DNA of 35,106 bases, from the NCBI GenBank assembly GCA_022820825.1, contig JAJEEU010000048.1, forward strand, positions 1 through 35,106, given 5' to 3'. A model generated the notes under the pieces. The model was not told the DNA's origin. It made no database searches and was given only the letters and a program-made list of their open reading frames with translations. Below, piece by piece: positions 1 through 8,077 of this stretch. A program made the position numbers and the translations under genes. This stretch comes from Vicinamibacteria bacterium (GTDB lineage: Bacteria > Acidobacteriota > Vicinamibacteria > Vicinamibacterales > UBA8438). The first letter of the stretch is position 1; every line of letters starts with the position of its first letter.

Positions 1-521
1 CCCCGCCCCCGCCGCCGCCCCCGCCCCGCCCGGCCGCGGCGCCCGAGCCGCCCCCGGTCGTTGACGTCAACCCGAACGCCGCGCCCGTCGTCGCTCCCGA
101 AGAGATCATCGAGGAGACCGGGTTCGACCTGACCGCCGTTGGCGGCGTCGAGGGCGGTGTCGTGGGCGGCGTCGTGTCCGGCGGCATCGTCGGGGGCATT
201 GTCGAAGCGCCTCCTCCGCCCCCGCCCCCGCCCGAGCCGGTGCGCGTGGGCGGCAACATCTCTCCGCCGACCAAGACCAAGGATGTGCCGCCGGTCTATC
301 CGCCGGTCGCGCAGTCGGCGCGTGTGCAGGGCATCGTTATTCTCGAGGCCGTGATCGGTCCGAGCGGACGCGTCACCGACGTCAAGGTGTTGCGATCGGT
401 GCCGCTGCTCGACGAGGCGGCGATCGAAGCGGTGAGGCAGTGGGAGTACACCCCCACGTTGCTCAATGGTGTGCCCGTCCCGGTCATCATGACGGTGACC
501 GTGAACTTCACGTTGCAGTAG
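1..521 (+). CDS. tonB: TonB family energy transducer, C-terminal part
   Basis: The reading frame is open at the left edge (first full codon at 3) and runs to a TAG at 519-521. The visible protein has a proline-rich linker, a Gly/Val-rich stretch (VGGVEGGVVGG...), a second poly-Pro run, then a TonB C-terminal domain of about 85 residues beginning near the KDVPPVYPPVAQSARVQG motif. The fold is typical: VIGPSGRVTDVKVLRSVPLLD, then the Trp-containing QWEYTPTLLNGVPVP, ending in the VTVNFTLQ strand. TonB spans the periplasm and passes proton-motive force from ExbBD to outer-membrane receptors. The exbB and exbD genes that follow support the call. The N-terminal membrane anchor lies outside the window. 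Confidence 0.93.
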   Translation, partial: PPPPPPPPRPAAAPEPPPVVDVNPNAAPVVAPEEIIEETGFDLTAVGGVEGGVVGGVVSGGIVGGIVEAPPPPPPPPEPVRVGGNISPPTKTKDVPPVYPPVAQSARVQGIVILEAVIGPSGRVTDVKVLRSVPLLDEAAIEAVRQWEYTPTLLNGVPVPVIMTVTVNFTLQ

Positions 522-554
522 CTGTCACCTGACCGGGAAGACCAGGAGGATCAG

Positions 555-1223
555 ATGGATTTGCTTGAGATGTGGGAACAGATGAGCTGGCCGGTCAAGG
601 CCCTGATGGGCGTGCTCGGCATTATGTCGGTGGGTTCGGTCGGCGTGTTCGTCGAGAGGATCTTCACCTTCATGCAGGCGCAGAGGCAGTCCAAGACGTT
701 CGCGCCGCAGGTGGCGAAGCACCTCAAGGACCACAAGCTCAAGGACGGGATCGCGGTATCGCAGTCCAAGAACTACAAGTACAGCCACCTGGCCAAGGTC
801 GTCCTGGCGGGCCTGCAGGAATACCAGTTCCAGCAGGACTCGGGCGTTCAGCTCTCGAGGGATGACGTGGTCGACAGCGTCCGGCGGGCCATTCAGCGCG
901 CGGCCGCGCTGACGTCGGCCGATCTCAAGAAGGGGCTGGGCATCCTGGCCACCATCGGGTCCACGGCAGTGTTCGTCGGCCTGCTGGCCACGACGCTGGG
1001 CGTCATCAACGCGTTCCAGGGGATCGCGCAGACGGGGTCGGGCGGACTCGGCGCGGTTTCGGGCGGTATCTCGGAAGCCCTTGTCGGTACGGCCATCGGG
1101 CTGTTCGTGGCCATCCCGGCCGTCTGGTTCTACAACTACCTCACGGGGCGCATCGAGTACTTCAACGTGGAGATGGACAACTCCTCGTCGGAGCTCGTCG
1201 ACTACTTCATCAAGCGGGAATAG
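555..1223 (+). CDS. exbB: ExbB/TolQ/MotA proton-channel family protein
   Basis: This 222-residue inner-membrane protein forms the proton channel that energises TonB together with ExbD. The start at 555 follows an AGGAGG ribosome site. Three hydrophobic segments are visible, at about residues 15-38, 115-142 and 168-192. The last two hold the MotA/TolQ/ExbB signatures (LGILATIGSTAVFVGLLATT and EALVGTAIGLFVAIPAVW). The length is close to ExbB/TolQ (about 220-245). It lies 33 bp after tonB and 59 bp before the first exbD, so one transcript is likely. TolQ cannot be excluded from sequence alone, but the preceding tonB favours ExbB. Confidence 0.92.
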   Translation: MDLLEMWEQMSWPVKALMGVLGIMSVGSVGVFVERIFTFMQAQRQSKTFAPQVAKHLKDHKLKDGIAVSQSKNYKYSHLAKVVLAGLQEYQFQQDSGVQLSRDDVVDSVRRAIQRAAALTSADLKKGLGILATIGSTAVFVGLLATTLGVINAFQGIAQTGSGGLGAVSGGISEALVGTAIGLFVAIPAVWFYNYLTGRIEYFNVEMDNSSSELVDYFIKRE

Positions 1224-1282
1224 GCGAGCATTCGAGAGTTGACGAGTGCGTCTTGCTCGGGACGTCCTAAAGGAGGCCCCCC

Positions 1283-1714
1283 ATGGGGATGGATGTAGGT
1301 AAACAGTCAGGCGGCCTGAACTCGCAGATCAACGTGACGCCGCTGGCCGACGTGATGCTGGTGCTGCTGATCATCGTCATGCTGATCGCGCCGCTCTTGC
1401 AGGCTGGTGTGATTGTCGCGTTGCCCGAAGCCGCCAACACGGTGGAAAAGCCCGACCAGGACACGCAAACGGTGCTCCACGTGGATTCTTCCGGACGTTT
1501 CTTCGTGGACAACATTCCCACCGACGAGAACAACCTGATGTCGGCAGTCCAGCGCGCACTCGACCGCAAGTTCGAGCGGATCGTGCTGATCAAGGCTGAC
1601 CAGCAGGCTCCCTATTCCGAGGTGATGGAAGTGCTCGACCGCCTGCAGCGCGCGGGGATCGAGGACATCGGCCTGGTCACCGAGCGCAAGCTGCGTGGAG
1701 CGGCGGGAGGCTAG
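1283..1714 (+). CDS. exbD: ExbD/TolR family protein, first copy
   Basis: This 143-residue protein has one transmembrane helix near residues 17-42 (NVTPLADVMLVLLIIVMLIA) and a periplasmic C-terminal domain. The Asp in LADVMLV is the conserved membrane acid of ExbD/TolR, required for proton use. The start at 1283 is supported by AGGAGG six bases upstream. The C-terminal part ends in the usual EVMEVLDRLQRAGIEDIGLVT pattern of the family. It is followed two bases later by a second exbD, so the two partners are probably made in fixed ratio. Paired ExbD proteins occur in several Gram-negative phyla and may form heterodimers in the ExbB pore. Confidence 0.92.
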   Translation: MGMDVGKQSGGLNSQINVTPLADVMLVLLIIVMLIAPLLQAGVIVALPEAANTVEKPDQDTQTVLHVDSSGRFFVDNIPTDENNLMSAVQRALDRKFERIVLIKADQQAPYSEVMEVLDRLQRAGIEDIGLVTERKLRGAAGG

Positions 1715-1716
1715 CG

Positions 1717-2181
1717 ATGGCGCACAAGCATCACGGAGCGGAGTCGGTCGTTCAGGCGGAGAAGCCGGAGGAGAACTCCGAGATCAACATCACGCCGTTC
1801 ATCGACGTGCTGCTGGTTCTCATCGTCATCTTCCTGGCGGCCCTCCCCTTGAACCAGCGCGGCCTCGACATCAACCTGCCGCTCGAGACGCAGGGGTCTG
1901 CGCAGGCCGCGACCGACAGCAGCCAGATCGTGCTGGAGTACACCGCTGATCGGCGGATTTCAATCAACAACCAGGACGTCACGATCGTCGGGCTCGAAAG
2001 GCGGCTGCGCGAGATATTCGAGACGCGCCGCGACAAGACGATGTTCATCGCCGGCGCGGGCACCCTGACGTACGGCGAAATCGTCGAGGTGATCGACGCG
2101 GCGAAGGGCGCCGGTGTCGACAAGGTCGGGATAGTGACCGAAGGGATGCGCCGCGCCGCCGGGGCAGCTCCGGTCGGCTAG
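1717..2181 (+). CDS. exbD: ExbD/TolR family protein, second copy
   Basis: A 154-residue paralogue of the preceding gene. A charged cytoplasmic N-terminus is followed by a single helix (INITPFIDVLLVLIVIFLAA, about residues 25-46) with the conserved Asp, then a periplasmic domain with YGEIVEVIDAAKGAGVDKVGIVTE. The two copies differ enough outside the helix to be distinct subunits rather than a recent duplication. The start at 1717 has a GGGAGG site overlapping the end of the first exbD. A strong hairpin at 2222-2252 closes the transcription unit. Confidence 0.92.
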   Translation: MAHKHHGAESVVQAEKPEENSEINITPFIDVLLVLIVIFLAALPLNQRGLDINLPLETQGSAQAATDSSQIVLEYTADRRISINNQDVTIVGLERRLREIFETRRDKTMFIAGAGTLTYGEIVEVIDAAKGAGVDKVGIVTEGMRRAAGAAPVG

Positions 2182-2221
2182 GCTCCCGCAGCCTGTCCCG
2201 CGAACGAACGAACCTGCCCGG

Positions 2222-2260
2222 ACGGCCGGTGCGCCACCTGCGCGCCGGCCGTTCTTCTTG
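2222..2260 (+). terminator. Intrinsic terminator of the tonB-exbB-exbD-exbD unit
   Basis: ACGGCCGG (2222-2229) pairs with CCGGCCGT (2245-2252) and five further inner pairs extend the stem to 13 bp around a CACCT loop. A T-rich tail TTCTTCTTG follows on the + strand. It sits 40 bp after the last exbD stop and in front of the end of the convergent gene. Confidence 0.75.
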
Positions 2261-2296
2261 TACGCGGCGCCCTCCCGGCGCCGCGCTCCCTGCTGT

Positions 2297-3823
2297 CTAC
2301 TGCATCGTTGCCGACCGGATGACGACCGGGTCGACGGGAACGGCCTCGTGCGAGCCCGCCCGGCGCGTCCGTTCGGCGGCGATGGCGTCGACAGCATCCA
2401 TGCCGTCGATGACCCGGCCAAAGACGGCGTAGCCGTACTCCTCGGGGGACGTGCCGCGGTGGTCGAGGCGCTGATTGTCGCGGGTGTTGATGAAGAACTG
2501 CGACGTCGCGCTGTCGATGCCGGCGGTGCGGGCCATCGCGACCGTGCCGCGCTCGTTGGCGAGCCCGTTGGCCGCCTCGTTCCGGATCGGCTCGCGCGTG
2601 AACTTCGCATTGAGGTCCGCCGTGAGGCCGCCGCCCTGGATCATGAAGTCCTCGATCACCCGGTGAAAGACCGTGTCCTCGTAGAAGCCGGCGTAGACGT
2701 AGCGGACGAAGTTAGCGACCGAGATCGGGGCCTGGTCCTGGAACAGCTCCATGGTGATCGCGCCGTGCGTCGTCTCCATGACCACCGTCGGGTTGCTGCC
2801 CGGGATCGTGCCGCCGGTGCCCAGCGTGATGCGGTAGACGCCGGTGTTGGCCGTCATGTAGAGCGTCCGTCCGTCGCCGCCCCAGGCGACGTTGGCCGGG
2901 ACCTCGTCCGGCAGGATCGTGCCGAGGTGCACACCATCCCAGCCGAAGACCCAGACGCCGCCCGGCCCGGTGGCGAAGACGTTGCCCTCCAGGTCGACCT
3001 TCATGCCGTCGGCCGCCCCGGGCGCGTCCTGGTCGTTCACGTCGTAGAAGACGCGCCCGTTGCCCGCACCCCCCGCGTCGAGGTCGTAGACCATCCAGAC
3101 CTTGTGGTTCTCGTCGGAGTTGGCGACGTACAGCAGGTCCTCCTCGGGCGAGAGCGCGATGCCGTTGGGCCGGGACTGGTCCCGGACGAGCAGATCCAGC
3201 TCGCCGTCCGGGTGCAGCCGGTAGATGCCGTTGAAGTCGAGCTCGCGCAGCGGCGACTCCTCCAGCCCGTCGAGACCGTACGACGGGTCGGTGAAGTAGA
3301 GCGTTCCATCGCTGGCGTACACCAGATCGTTGGGGCTGTTGAGCCGGCTCCCCTGGTAGTTGTCGGCCAGCACCGTACGGGTGCCGTCCTCTTCGAGCCG
3401 CGAGATGCGCCGGTTGCCGTGTTCGGCAATGACCAGCCGTCCCTCGCTGTCGAGCGTCAGCCCGTTCGACGAGATCGACCGGAGCCCTTCGCGGTCGCCC
3501 TCGAAGACCGGTTCGAGGAAGGGACTGGCGCCGTCCGCCTGCGTCCACTGGTGGATTGCGTTGGCGCGAACGTCCGAGAAGAGGAGTCGCGACTCGCCGC
3601 GCACCCAGACCGGGCCTTCCGTGAAGATGTAGCCTTCGGCGAGCTTCTCGATGGTCGCGCCGACCGGCACGAGCCGGTCGAGCCGCGGGTCGACCCGCAG
3701 GATACGGCCCGCGCCGGCCGCGTCTCCCACCGGTCCGGTGTCTTCCGGCTCGTCGGGCGCCCCGCCACACGCCGTCGCCCACGCCACGAGCACCGCCGCC
3801 GTCACGCCGGTCAGTGTCCTCAT
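2297..3823 (-). CDS. SMP-30/gluconolactonase beta-propeller fused to cyclophilin-type peptidyl-prolyl isomerase, exported
   Basis: This is a 508-residue two-domain protein. The start at 3823 is chosen for the GGGAGGA site just upstream and because it begins a short signal sequence ending ATAC-GG, a plausible though weak lipobox. Residues ~40-340 form an SMP-30/gluconolactonase/LRE-like six-bladed propeller (motifs IFTEGPVW, RLVIAEHGNRRIS, SPNDLVYASDGTLYFTDPSYG, RPNGIALSPEEDLLYVANSD, DGMKVDLEGNVFATGPGGVW). Residues ~344-508 are a complete cyclophilin domain with FHRVIEDFMIQGG and SQFFIN. The frame is continuous with no stop or shift at the junction. Known roles are lactone hydrolysis for the propeller and prolyl isomerisation for cyclophilin. 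What the fusion does is unknown; a role in the cell envelope is inferred from the signal. Confidence 0.85.
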   Translation of the reverse strand: MRTLTGVTAAVLVAWATACGGAPDEPEDTGPVGDAAGAGRILRVDPRLDRLVPVGATIEKLAEGYIFTEGPVWVRGESRLLFSDVRANAIHQWTQADGASPFLEPVFEGDREGLRSISSNGLTLDSEGRLVIAEHGNRRISRLEEDGTRTVLADNYQGSRLNSPNDLVYASDGTLYFTDPSYGLDGLEESPLRELDFNGIYRLHPDGELDLLVRDQSRPNGIALSPEEDLLYVANSDENHKVWMVYDLDAGGAGNGRVFYDVNDQDAPGAADGMKVDLEGNVFATGPGGVWVFGWDGVHLGTILPDEVPANVAWGGDGRTLYMTANTGVYRITLGTGGTIPGSNPTVVMETTHGAITMELFQDQAPISVANFVRYVYAGFYEDTVFHRVIEDFMIQGGGLTADLNAKFTREPIRNEAANGLANERGTVAMARTAGIDSATSQFFINTRDNQRLDHRGTSPEEYGYAVFGRVIDGMDAVDAIAAERTRRAGSHEAVPVDPVVIRSATMQ

Positions 3824-3914
3824 GTCGTCCTCCCGCGTGCCGCCGTCGCCCCAAGATCGCACGCGCGCCCGTGCGCGTCAACGATTTTGAGAGCGGGTGT
3901 TGGCGCCCGTACGC

Positions 3915-3942
3915 AAAAAGGGCCGGGGGAGTTCCCCGGCCC
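3915..3942 (-). terminator. Intrinsic terminator of the TPR lipoprotein gene
   Basis: GGGCCGGGG (3920-3928) and CCCCGGCCC (3934-3942) form a perfect 9-bp stem with a 5-nt loop. Read on the minus strand, the hairpin is followed by a run of five T (A-tract 3915-3919 on +). It lies 30 bp after the stop of the TPR gene. Confidence 0.85.
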
Positions 3943-3972
3943 TCGGTCGAATTCAGTGCGGCAGGGTAGGGG

Positions 3973-4956
3973 CTAGGCCGCGGGTGCGCCGCCGGCCTGC
4001 TGCTGCTTCTGCAACTCCTCGGCGCGGTTGCGCAATTCGTCCGCTTCCTCGATCAGCGCTTCCTGAAGGTCCAGGTCGGTGGTCATGTTCGCCTGCATGC
4101 GCAGCAGGATGTTCTTGTAGACCAGCGCGTCGACGTAGCGGTCGTTGAGGCCGATCGCGGAATCCGCCGCGTCAATCCCGGCGGCGATGTACTCGGCCTT
4201 CTGGTCCTGCGTAATCCTGAAGTCCCGGAACGCCTTCTCCCAGTAGAAGGTCGAGATCGTGTAGAACGCCTCGGGGTTGTCGGGCTCGATGCGCGCGCGT
4301 TGCTCGAGCGCGTCGATGGTGAGCTCGAACTCGCCCGAGCGGTTGTAGAAGCCCGCCAGTTGCAGGTAGACGATGGGGTCGTCGGGCCGCAGGTTCCTGA
4401 CCTCCAGCATCACCGCCTCGGCGTCCTCGAACAGGCCCGACTGCTCGTACAGGTTCGCCAGCGCGAAGTAGTTGTCGGGATTCTCGGGGTCGAGCAGAAT
4501 CATCTGCCGCAGCACCGGCTCGGAGCTCGCCGGGTCGTTCGCCTTGTCGGGGCCGAACGCCGAGACGAGGTACTGCATGGCCAGCCGCTGCAGGTTCGGA
4601 TCGGTAATCTCCTCCGACGCGAGCTCGTAGTAGTGGATGGCGTCTTCGAGGAACCTGTCGTTGTCCGCCTCGCCACGCCGCGACGGCTTGTACAGGTTGT
4701 CGTACGAGTTGGCGATGTAGAAGTACGTCGCCGTCAACTGCTCGTTCAGCAACTGGTCGGACGACCCGGTTTCGAGGATCTCCAGAATCTCTCCGTAGTG
4801 TTCCGCGGCGGTCTCGTAGTCGCCGCGGCCGTACGCAGAGTTGGCCTCCTTGAACGTCCGCATCGCGCTGACCTGGTCCAGGTACTGACAAGCTGCAAGT
4901 GGCATCATCAGCACGGCCACGACGACGAATCTTGAAAGGCTGCGTCCGCTGTGCAT
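3973..4956 (-). CDS. Tetratricopeptide-repeat lipoprotein
   Basis: This 327-residue protein has a signal peptide (RFVVVAVLMMPLAAC) ending in a clear LAAC lipobox, so it should be lipidated by the Lgt and LspA encoded further right. The rest is mainly helical with several TPR-type repeats: KEANSAYGRGDYETAAEHYGEI, DNYFALANLYEQSGLFEDAEAV, PIVYLQLAGFYNRSGEFELTIDAL and PEAFYTISTFYWEKAF. The C-terminus (EEADELRNRAEELQKQQQAG) looks like a short coiled coil. TPR lipoproteins act as scaffolds in envelope complexes; no specific partner can be named. It is a single-gene unit with its own promoter (5107-5136) and terminator. Confidence 0.85.
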   Translation of the reverse strand: MHSGRSLSRFVVVAVLMMPLAACQYLDQVSAMRTFKEANSAYGRGDYETAAEHYGEILEILETGSSDQLLNEQLTATYFYIANSYDNLYKPSRRGEADNDRFLEDAIHYYELASEEITDPNLQRLAMQYLVSAFGPDKANDPASSEPVLRQMILLDPENPDNYFALANLYEQSGLFEDAEAVMLEVRNLRPDDPIVYLQLAGFYNRSGEFELTIDALEQRARIEPDNPEAFYTISTFYWEKAFRDFRITQDQKAEYIAAGIDAADSAIGLNDRYVDALVYKNILLRMQANMTTDLDLQEALIEEADELRNRAEELQKQQQAGGAPAA

Positions 4957-5106
4957 CCTGCTTCCCCTTTCGTCCCGAATCCGAAGACAGGCGTCGCTTT
5001 GTTGCCGGCGGCGGCGATCTTCCGGTTGCAGCCGGGCGCTCAGTCCTGGGAACGGAACCGGTAGTTCAGAAGAGAAACCGTGCCCGAAGGCGTCAAATCC
5101 AGCGGA

Positions 5107-5136
5107 AGTATAGTGAAGCCAAAAAAGTCAAGTCAA
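5107..5136 (-). promoter_or_regulatory. Sigma-70-type promoter of the TPR lipoprotein gene
   Basis: On the minus strand the -35 box TTGACT (5131-5136) is separated by 18 bp from the -10 box TATACT (5107-5112). A second overlapping TTGACT lies five bases closer. The expected start near 5100 gives a leader of about 145 nt before the gene at 4956. Confidence 0.7.
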
Positions 5137-5155
5137 GGCGCCGCAGCGGCCGTCC

Positions 5156-5184
5156 TTGACCGCCCGCAGCCGTATTCCTAAGAT
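5156..5184 (+). promoter_or_regulatory. Sigma-70-type promoter of the (p)ppGpp synthetase gene
   Basis: TTGACC (5156-5161), a 17-bp spacer and TAAGAT (5179-5184) give a start near 5191 and a leader of about 45 nt. It is divergent from the TPR-gene promoter, whose -35 box is 20 bp away. A further TAGACT at 5221-5226, nine bases before the ATG, might be an alternative -10 box. Confidence 0.6.
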
Positions 5185-5235
5185 GGAAGCGGACCCGTGA
5201 AACCGGTGCATCTTGTTGTCTAGACTGCGGTTGTC

Positions 5236-7392
5236 ATGATCAGCTTCGACGACCTCGCCTCGAAGGCGCGGGTCAACAATCCCGACGCCGACATCGACCT
5301 GCTGCACCGCGCCTACGAATTCTCCGAAATGGAGCACAAGGGGCAGGTGCGCCGGTCGGGCGAGGCGTACATCACGCACCCGCTCGAGGTGGCGGCGCTC
5401 GTCGCCGACATGAAGCTCGACGACGTGGCCATTGCGGCGGGGTTGCTCCACGACGTGGTCGAGGACACGTTGACGACCATCGAGAGCGTCGACGAGCTGT
5501 TCGGCGCAGAAGTGGCGCACGTCGTCGAGGGCGTCACCAAGATCAGCACCATCCCCTTCTCGTCGAGCGAGGAGCGCCAGGCGGAGAACTTCCGCAAGAT
5601 GCTCCTGGCGATGGTCGGCGACGTGCGCGTCATCTTGGTCAAGCTGGCGGACCGGCTGCACAACATGCGCACGCTCGGCTCGCTGGGTGAAGCGCGGCGC
5701 GTGAAGATCGCCCAGGAAACGCTCGACATCTACGCCCCGATCGCGCACCGCCTGGGGATGAGCAAGATCAAGAACGAGCTCGAGGATCTCGCGTTCCGCC
5801 ACCTCGAGCCGGAGGCGTACGAGAAGCTGCGCGCATGGATGGAAGAGCGGCGGCCGAGCACCGAGCGCTCGATGGCCGACTTCAGGCAAACGCTGGCCAG
5901 CCGGCTGGCGGAGTCCGGCATTCCGATCATCGAGATAGAAGGCCGTCTCAAGCGGCTGTTCAGCATCTGGCAAAAGCTCAAGCGCCAGCAGGTGCGCCTC
6001 GAAGAGGTGTACGACATCGTTGCGCTGCGCGTCATCACGCCGTCGGTCCGCGATTGCTATGCCGCACTCGGCATCATCCACCAGACCTGGTCGCCCGTTC
6101 CGGGCCGGTTCAAGGACTTCGTCGCCATGCCGCGTCCCAACGCCTACCAGTCGCTGCACACGTCGGTCATCAGCGACCGCGGCTTTCCGTTCGAAGTGCA
6201 GATCCGTTCCGAGCGCATGCATCAGGTGGCCGAAGATGGCATCGCGGCGCACTGGAAATACAAGGAGGGTCGCGTCGGCGCCAACGCCGACGAGCAGTAC
6301 TTCGTCTGGCTGCGGCAACTGCTCGAGTGGCAGCAGGAGGTCCGTGACCCGAACGAGTTCATCCACAGCCTCAAGGTCGACCTGTACCCGGAGGAGGTGT
6401 ACACCTTCACGCCGCAGGGCGAGGTGAAGGCGCTGCCGCGCAGCGCCACGCCCATCGACTTCGCCTACGCCATTCACACCGACGTCGGCCACACTTGCGT
6501 AGGCGCCCGCATCAACGGCCGCATGGTGCCGCTGCGGACGCGCCTGCAGAGCGGCGACATCGTGGAGATCGTGACTTCCGGCACGCGCAAGCCGAGCCGC
6601 GACTGGCTGAATTTCGTGACCACGGCGCGCGCGCGCAACAAGATCAAGCACTTCATCGCGGTGGAGGAGAAGGCGCGGGCGGTAGACCTCGGCCGCCGTG
6701 TGCTCGAAAAGGAGGTGCGCCGGCTCGGTCTCAGCACGAAGTCGGTGCTCGACAGCCGCAATCTGGACGGCATCGCCAGGGACTTTGCCGCCAAGAAGGG
6801 CGAGGACGTGCTGGCCGCCCTGGGCTACGGCAAGGCATCGCTCCAGCGGGTCCTGGAGCGCCTGGTATCGAGCGAGGAGCTGGACGAGCGCAACCAGCCG
6901 AGCCCCATTTCCTCGGTGGTCCGGCGCATGTTCGGTGCGCGCGAGCACAAGATAAAGGTGCGCGGGTTCGACGACCTGATGGTGTTCCGCGCGCGGTGCT
7001 GCAATCCCATCCGGGGCGAGAAGATCGTGGGTTACATCACGCGCGGCAAGGGCGTATCGGTACATGCCGCTACCTGCCCCAACGTGCTCAACCTGCTGTA
7101 CGACCCGGAGCGGCGCATCGAGGTGGTGTGGGACAAGGCGGAGGACAACAGTTCGTTTACGGTCGGGTTGACGATCCAGGTCGAAGACCGGCGCGGGATC
7201 CTTGCCGACGTCACGTCAGGCATCGCCAGCGTGAACGTCAACATGAAGAAAGTGGAGGCGGCGGCCAACGATGACCGGCACGGGCGCATCAGCGCCACGC
7301 TGGACATCAACGACCTGAAGCACCTGCAGCGCGTCATCAAGGTCGTCCGCGCCGTGCCGGGCGTGCTGGACGTCGAACGCGTGGTGCGCTGA
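5236..7392 (+). CDS. rel: Bifunctional (p)ppGpp synthetase/hydrolase (RelA/SpoT family)
   Basis: This 718-residue protein is the full-length RSH type controlling the stringent response. The N-terminal HD hydrolase domain keeps its catalytic motif HDVVED (H72, D73, E76, D77), so hydrolysis should be active. The synthetase domain has YDIVALRVI, RFKD at residues 291-294 (the RxKD form linked to bifunctional enzymes, against ExDD in RelA), AYQSLHTSVI and GIAAHWKYKEG. A TGS domain (VYTFTPQGEVKALPRSATPI) and a C-terminal ACT domain (VGLTIQVEDRRGILADVTSG) follow. Both activities are therefore expected in one enzyme. No good ribosome site precedes the ATG. It ends ten bases from the convergent ridA stop. 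Confidence 0.96.
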   Translation: MISFDDLASKARVNNPDADIDLLHRAYEFSEMEHKGQVRRSGEAYITHPLEVAALVADMKLDDVAIAAGLLHDVVEDTLTTIESVDELFGAEVAHVVEGVTKISTIPFSSSEERQAENFRKMLLAMVGDVRVILVKLADRLHNMRTLGSLGEARRVKIAQETLDIYAPIAHRLGMSKIKNELEDLAFRHLEPEAYEKLRAWMEERRPSTERSMADFRQTLASRLAESGIPIIEIEGRLKRLFSIWQKLKRQQVRLEEVYDIVALRVITPSVRDCYAALGIIHQTWSPVPGRFKDFVAMPRPNAYQSLHTSVISDRGFPFEVQIRSERMHQVAEDGIAAHWKYKEGRVGANADEQYFVWLRQLLEWQQEVRDPNEFIHSLKVDLYPEEVYTFTPQGEVKALPRSATPIDFAYAIHTDVGHTCVGARINGRMVPLRTRLQSGDIVEIVTSGTRKPSRDWLNFVTTARARNKIKHFIAVEEKARAVDLGRRVLEKEVRRLGLSTKSVLDSRNLDGIARDFAAKKGEDVLAALGYGKASLQRVLERLVSSEELDERNQPSPISSVVRRMFGAREHKIKVRGFDDLMVFRARCCNPIRGEKIVGYITRGKGVSVHAATCPNVLNLLYDPERRIEVVWDKAEDNSSFTVGLTIQVEDRRGILADVTSGIASVNVNMKKVEAAANDDRHGRISATLDINDLKHLQRVIKVVRAVPGVLDVERVVR

Positions 7393-7402
7393 CGGTCCGA
7401 AC

Positions 7403-7786
7403 CTACTCCGGAAGCGTGGCGATCATGTCGATCTCCACGCTGGCTCCCTTCGGCAGCCCCGCCACCTGCACCGTGGAGCGCGCCGGTGCGGGCGCCGCGA
7501 AGTAGCGCGCATATACGTCGTTCATCGCAACGAAGTCCGCCAGATCCACGAGGTAGACCGTGGTGCGCACGACGTCCGGGTAGTCCGCCCCGGCGGCGGC
7601 GAGTATGGCGCCGGCGCTGCGCATGACGCGCTCCGTCTGCGCTGCGACGTCGCCCGCGATCAACTCGCCGCTGGTCGGATCCAGCGCCACCTGACCGGAG
7701 ACGAACAGCATCCGGCCGTCGCGGACCGCCTGGGAGTAAGGACCGATGGCGCCCGGTGCGCCGTCCGTCTCGATGGCCCTCCGCAT
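7403..7786 (-). CDS. ridA: RidA (YjgF/YER057c/UK114) family enamine/imine deaminase
   Basis: This 127-residue protein has the full length of RidA. The family hydrolyses reactive enamines and imines released by PLP enzymes. Seen here are the N-terminal GAIGPYSQAV, LFVSGQVALDP, and the C-terminal PARSTVQVAGLPKGASVEIDMIA, which includes the conserved substrate-carboxylate Arg (in PARS) and the Glu of VEID. It lies 38 bp downstream of rpmB on the same strand and may be read from the rpmB promoter. Confidence 0.93.
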   Translation of the reverse strand: MRRAIETDGAPGAIGPYSQAVRDGRMLFVSGQVALDPTSGELIAGDVAAQTERVMRSAGAILAAAGADYPDVVRTTVYLVDLADFVAMNDVYARYFAAPAPARSTVQVAGLPKGASVEIDMIATLPE

Positions 7787-7824
7787 GCTTCGGACTGCTT
7801 CGGATGACGTGCGGGCGCGGAAGA

Positions 7825-8016
7825 TCAGGCGGCCTTGGTGATCCGGTTCGAGCGGATGCAGCGGGTGCAGACGCGGAGGCGCTTGACGCCGCCGTTGACG
7901 ATGGCGCGCACCGTCTGGATATTGGCTTCGAAGCGCCGGCGGGTCACGTTGTGGGCGTGACTCACGTTACGGCCTACGACCGGTCCCTTGCCGCATACTT
8001 CGCAGCGTCGTGCCAT
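7825..8016 (-). CDS. rpmB: Large-subunit ribosomal protein bL28
   Basis: This 63-residue protein begins [20 protein letters not shown], the characteristic bL28 N-terminus, and carries [17 protein letters not shown] and [12 protein letters not shown]. The two CxxC pairs (C5/C8 and C50/C53) show the zinc-binding form rather than the Cys-less form; the latter is often the zinc-starvation copy. The ATG at 8016 has an AGGAG site in the leader. It is monocistronic or joined with ridA. Confidence 0.96.
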   Translation of the reverse strand: MARRCEVCGKGPVVGRNVSHAHNVTRRRFEANIQTVRAIVNGGVKRLRVCTRCIRSNRITKAA

Positions 8017-8047
8017 GCCTGTCGGATTCTCCTCGAAAAAACACGCA

Positions 8048-8077
8048 AGTATAGCACCGCACGCCTCGGCGGGTCAG
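8048..8077 (-). promoter_or_regulatory. Promoter of rpmB
   Basis: The minus strand has CTGACC (8072-8077), an 18-bp spacer and TATACT (8048-8053). The predicted start near 8041 gives a leader of about 25 nt containing the AGGAG site. The -35 box lies over the stop of the upstream gene. Confidence 0.6.

Noticed and set aside
1..240. Proline-codon repeats at the left edge as a tandem DNA repeat or CRISPR
   Set aside because: The CCG/CCC runs encode the poly-Pro linker of TonB; no regular spacer structure exists here or elsewhere in the window.
2258..3976. Long + strand frame (572 codons) opposite the SMP-30/cyclophilin gene
   Set aside because: Composition (Asp/Arg/Val repeats) is that of an antisense shadow, and the opposite strand has two complete recognised domains and a ribosome site.
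5221..5236. TAGACT nine bases before the (p)ppGpp synthetase ATG as another leaderless promoter
   Set aside because: Spacing is longer than in the other cases and a better TTGACC-N17-TAAGAT promoter lies at 5156-5184.
5128..7065. Long open frame on the minus strand (645 codons) opposite the (p)ppGpp synthetase
   Set aside because: It is His/Arg/Leu-rich with no domain, and lies exactly antisense to a well-supported gene; GC-rich third positions produce such frames.
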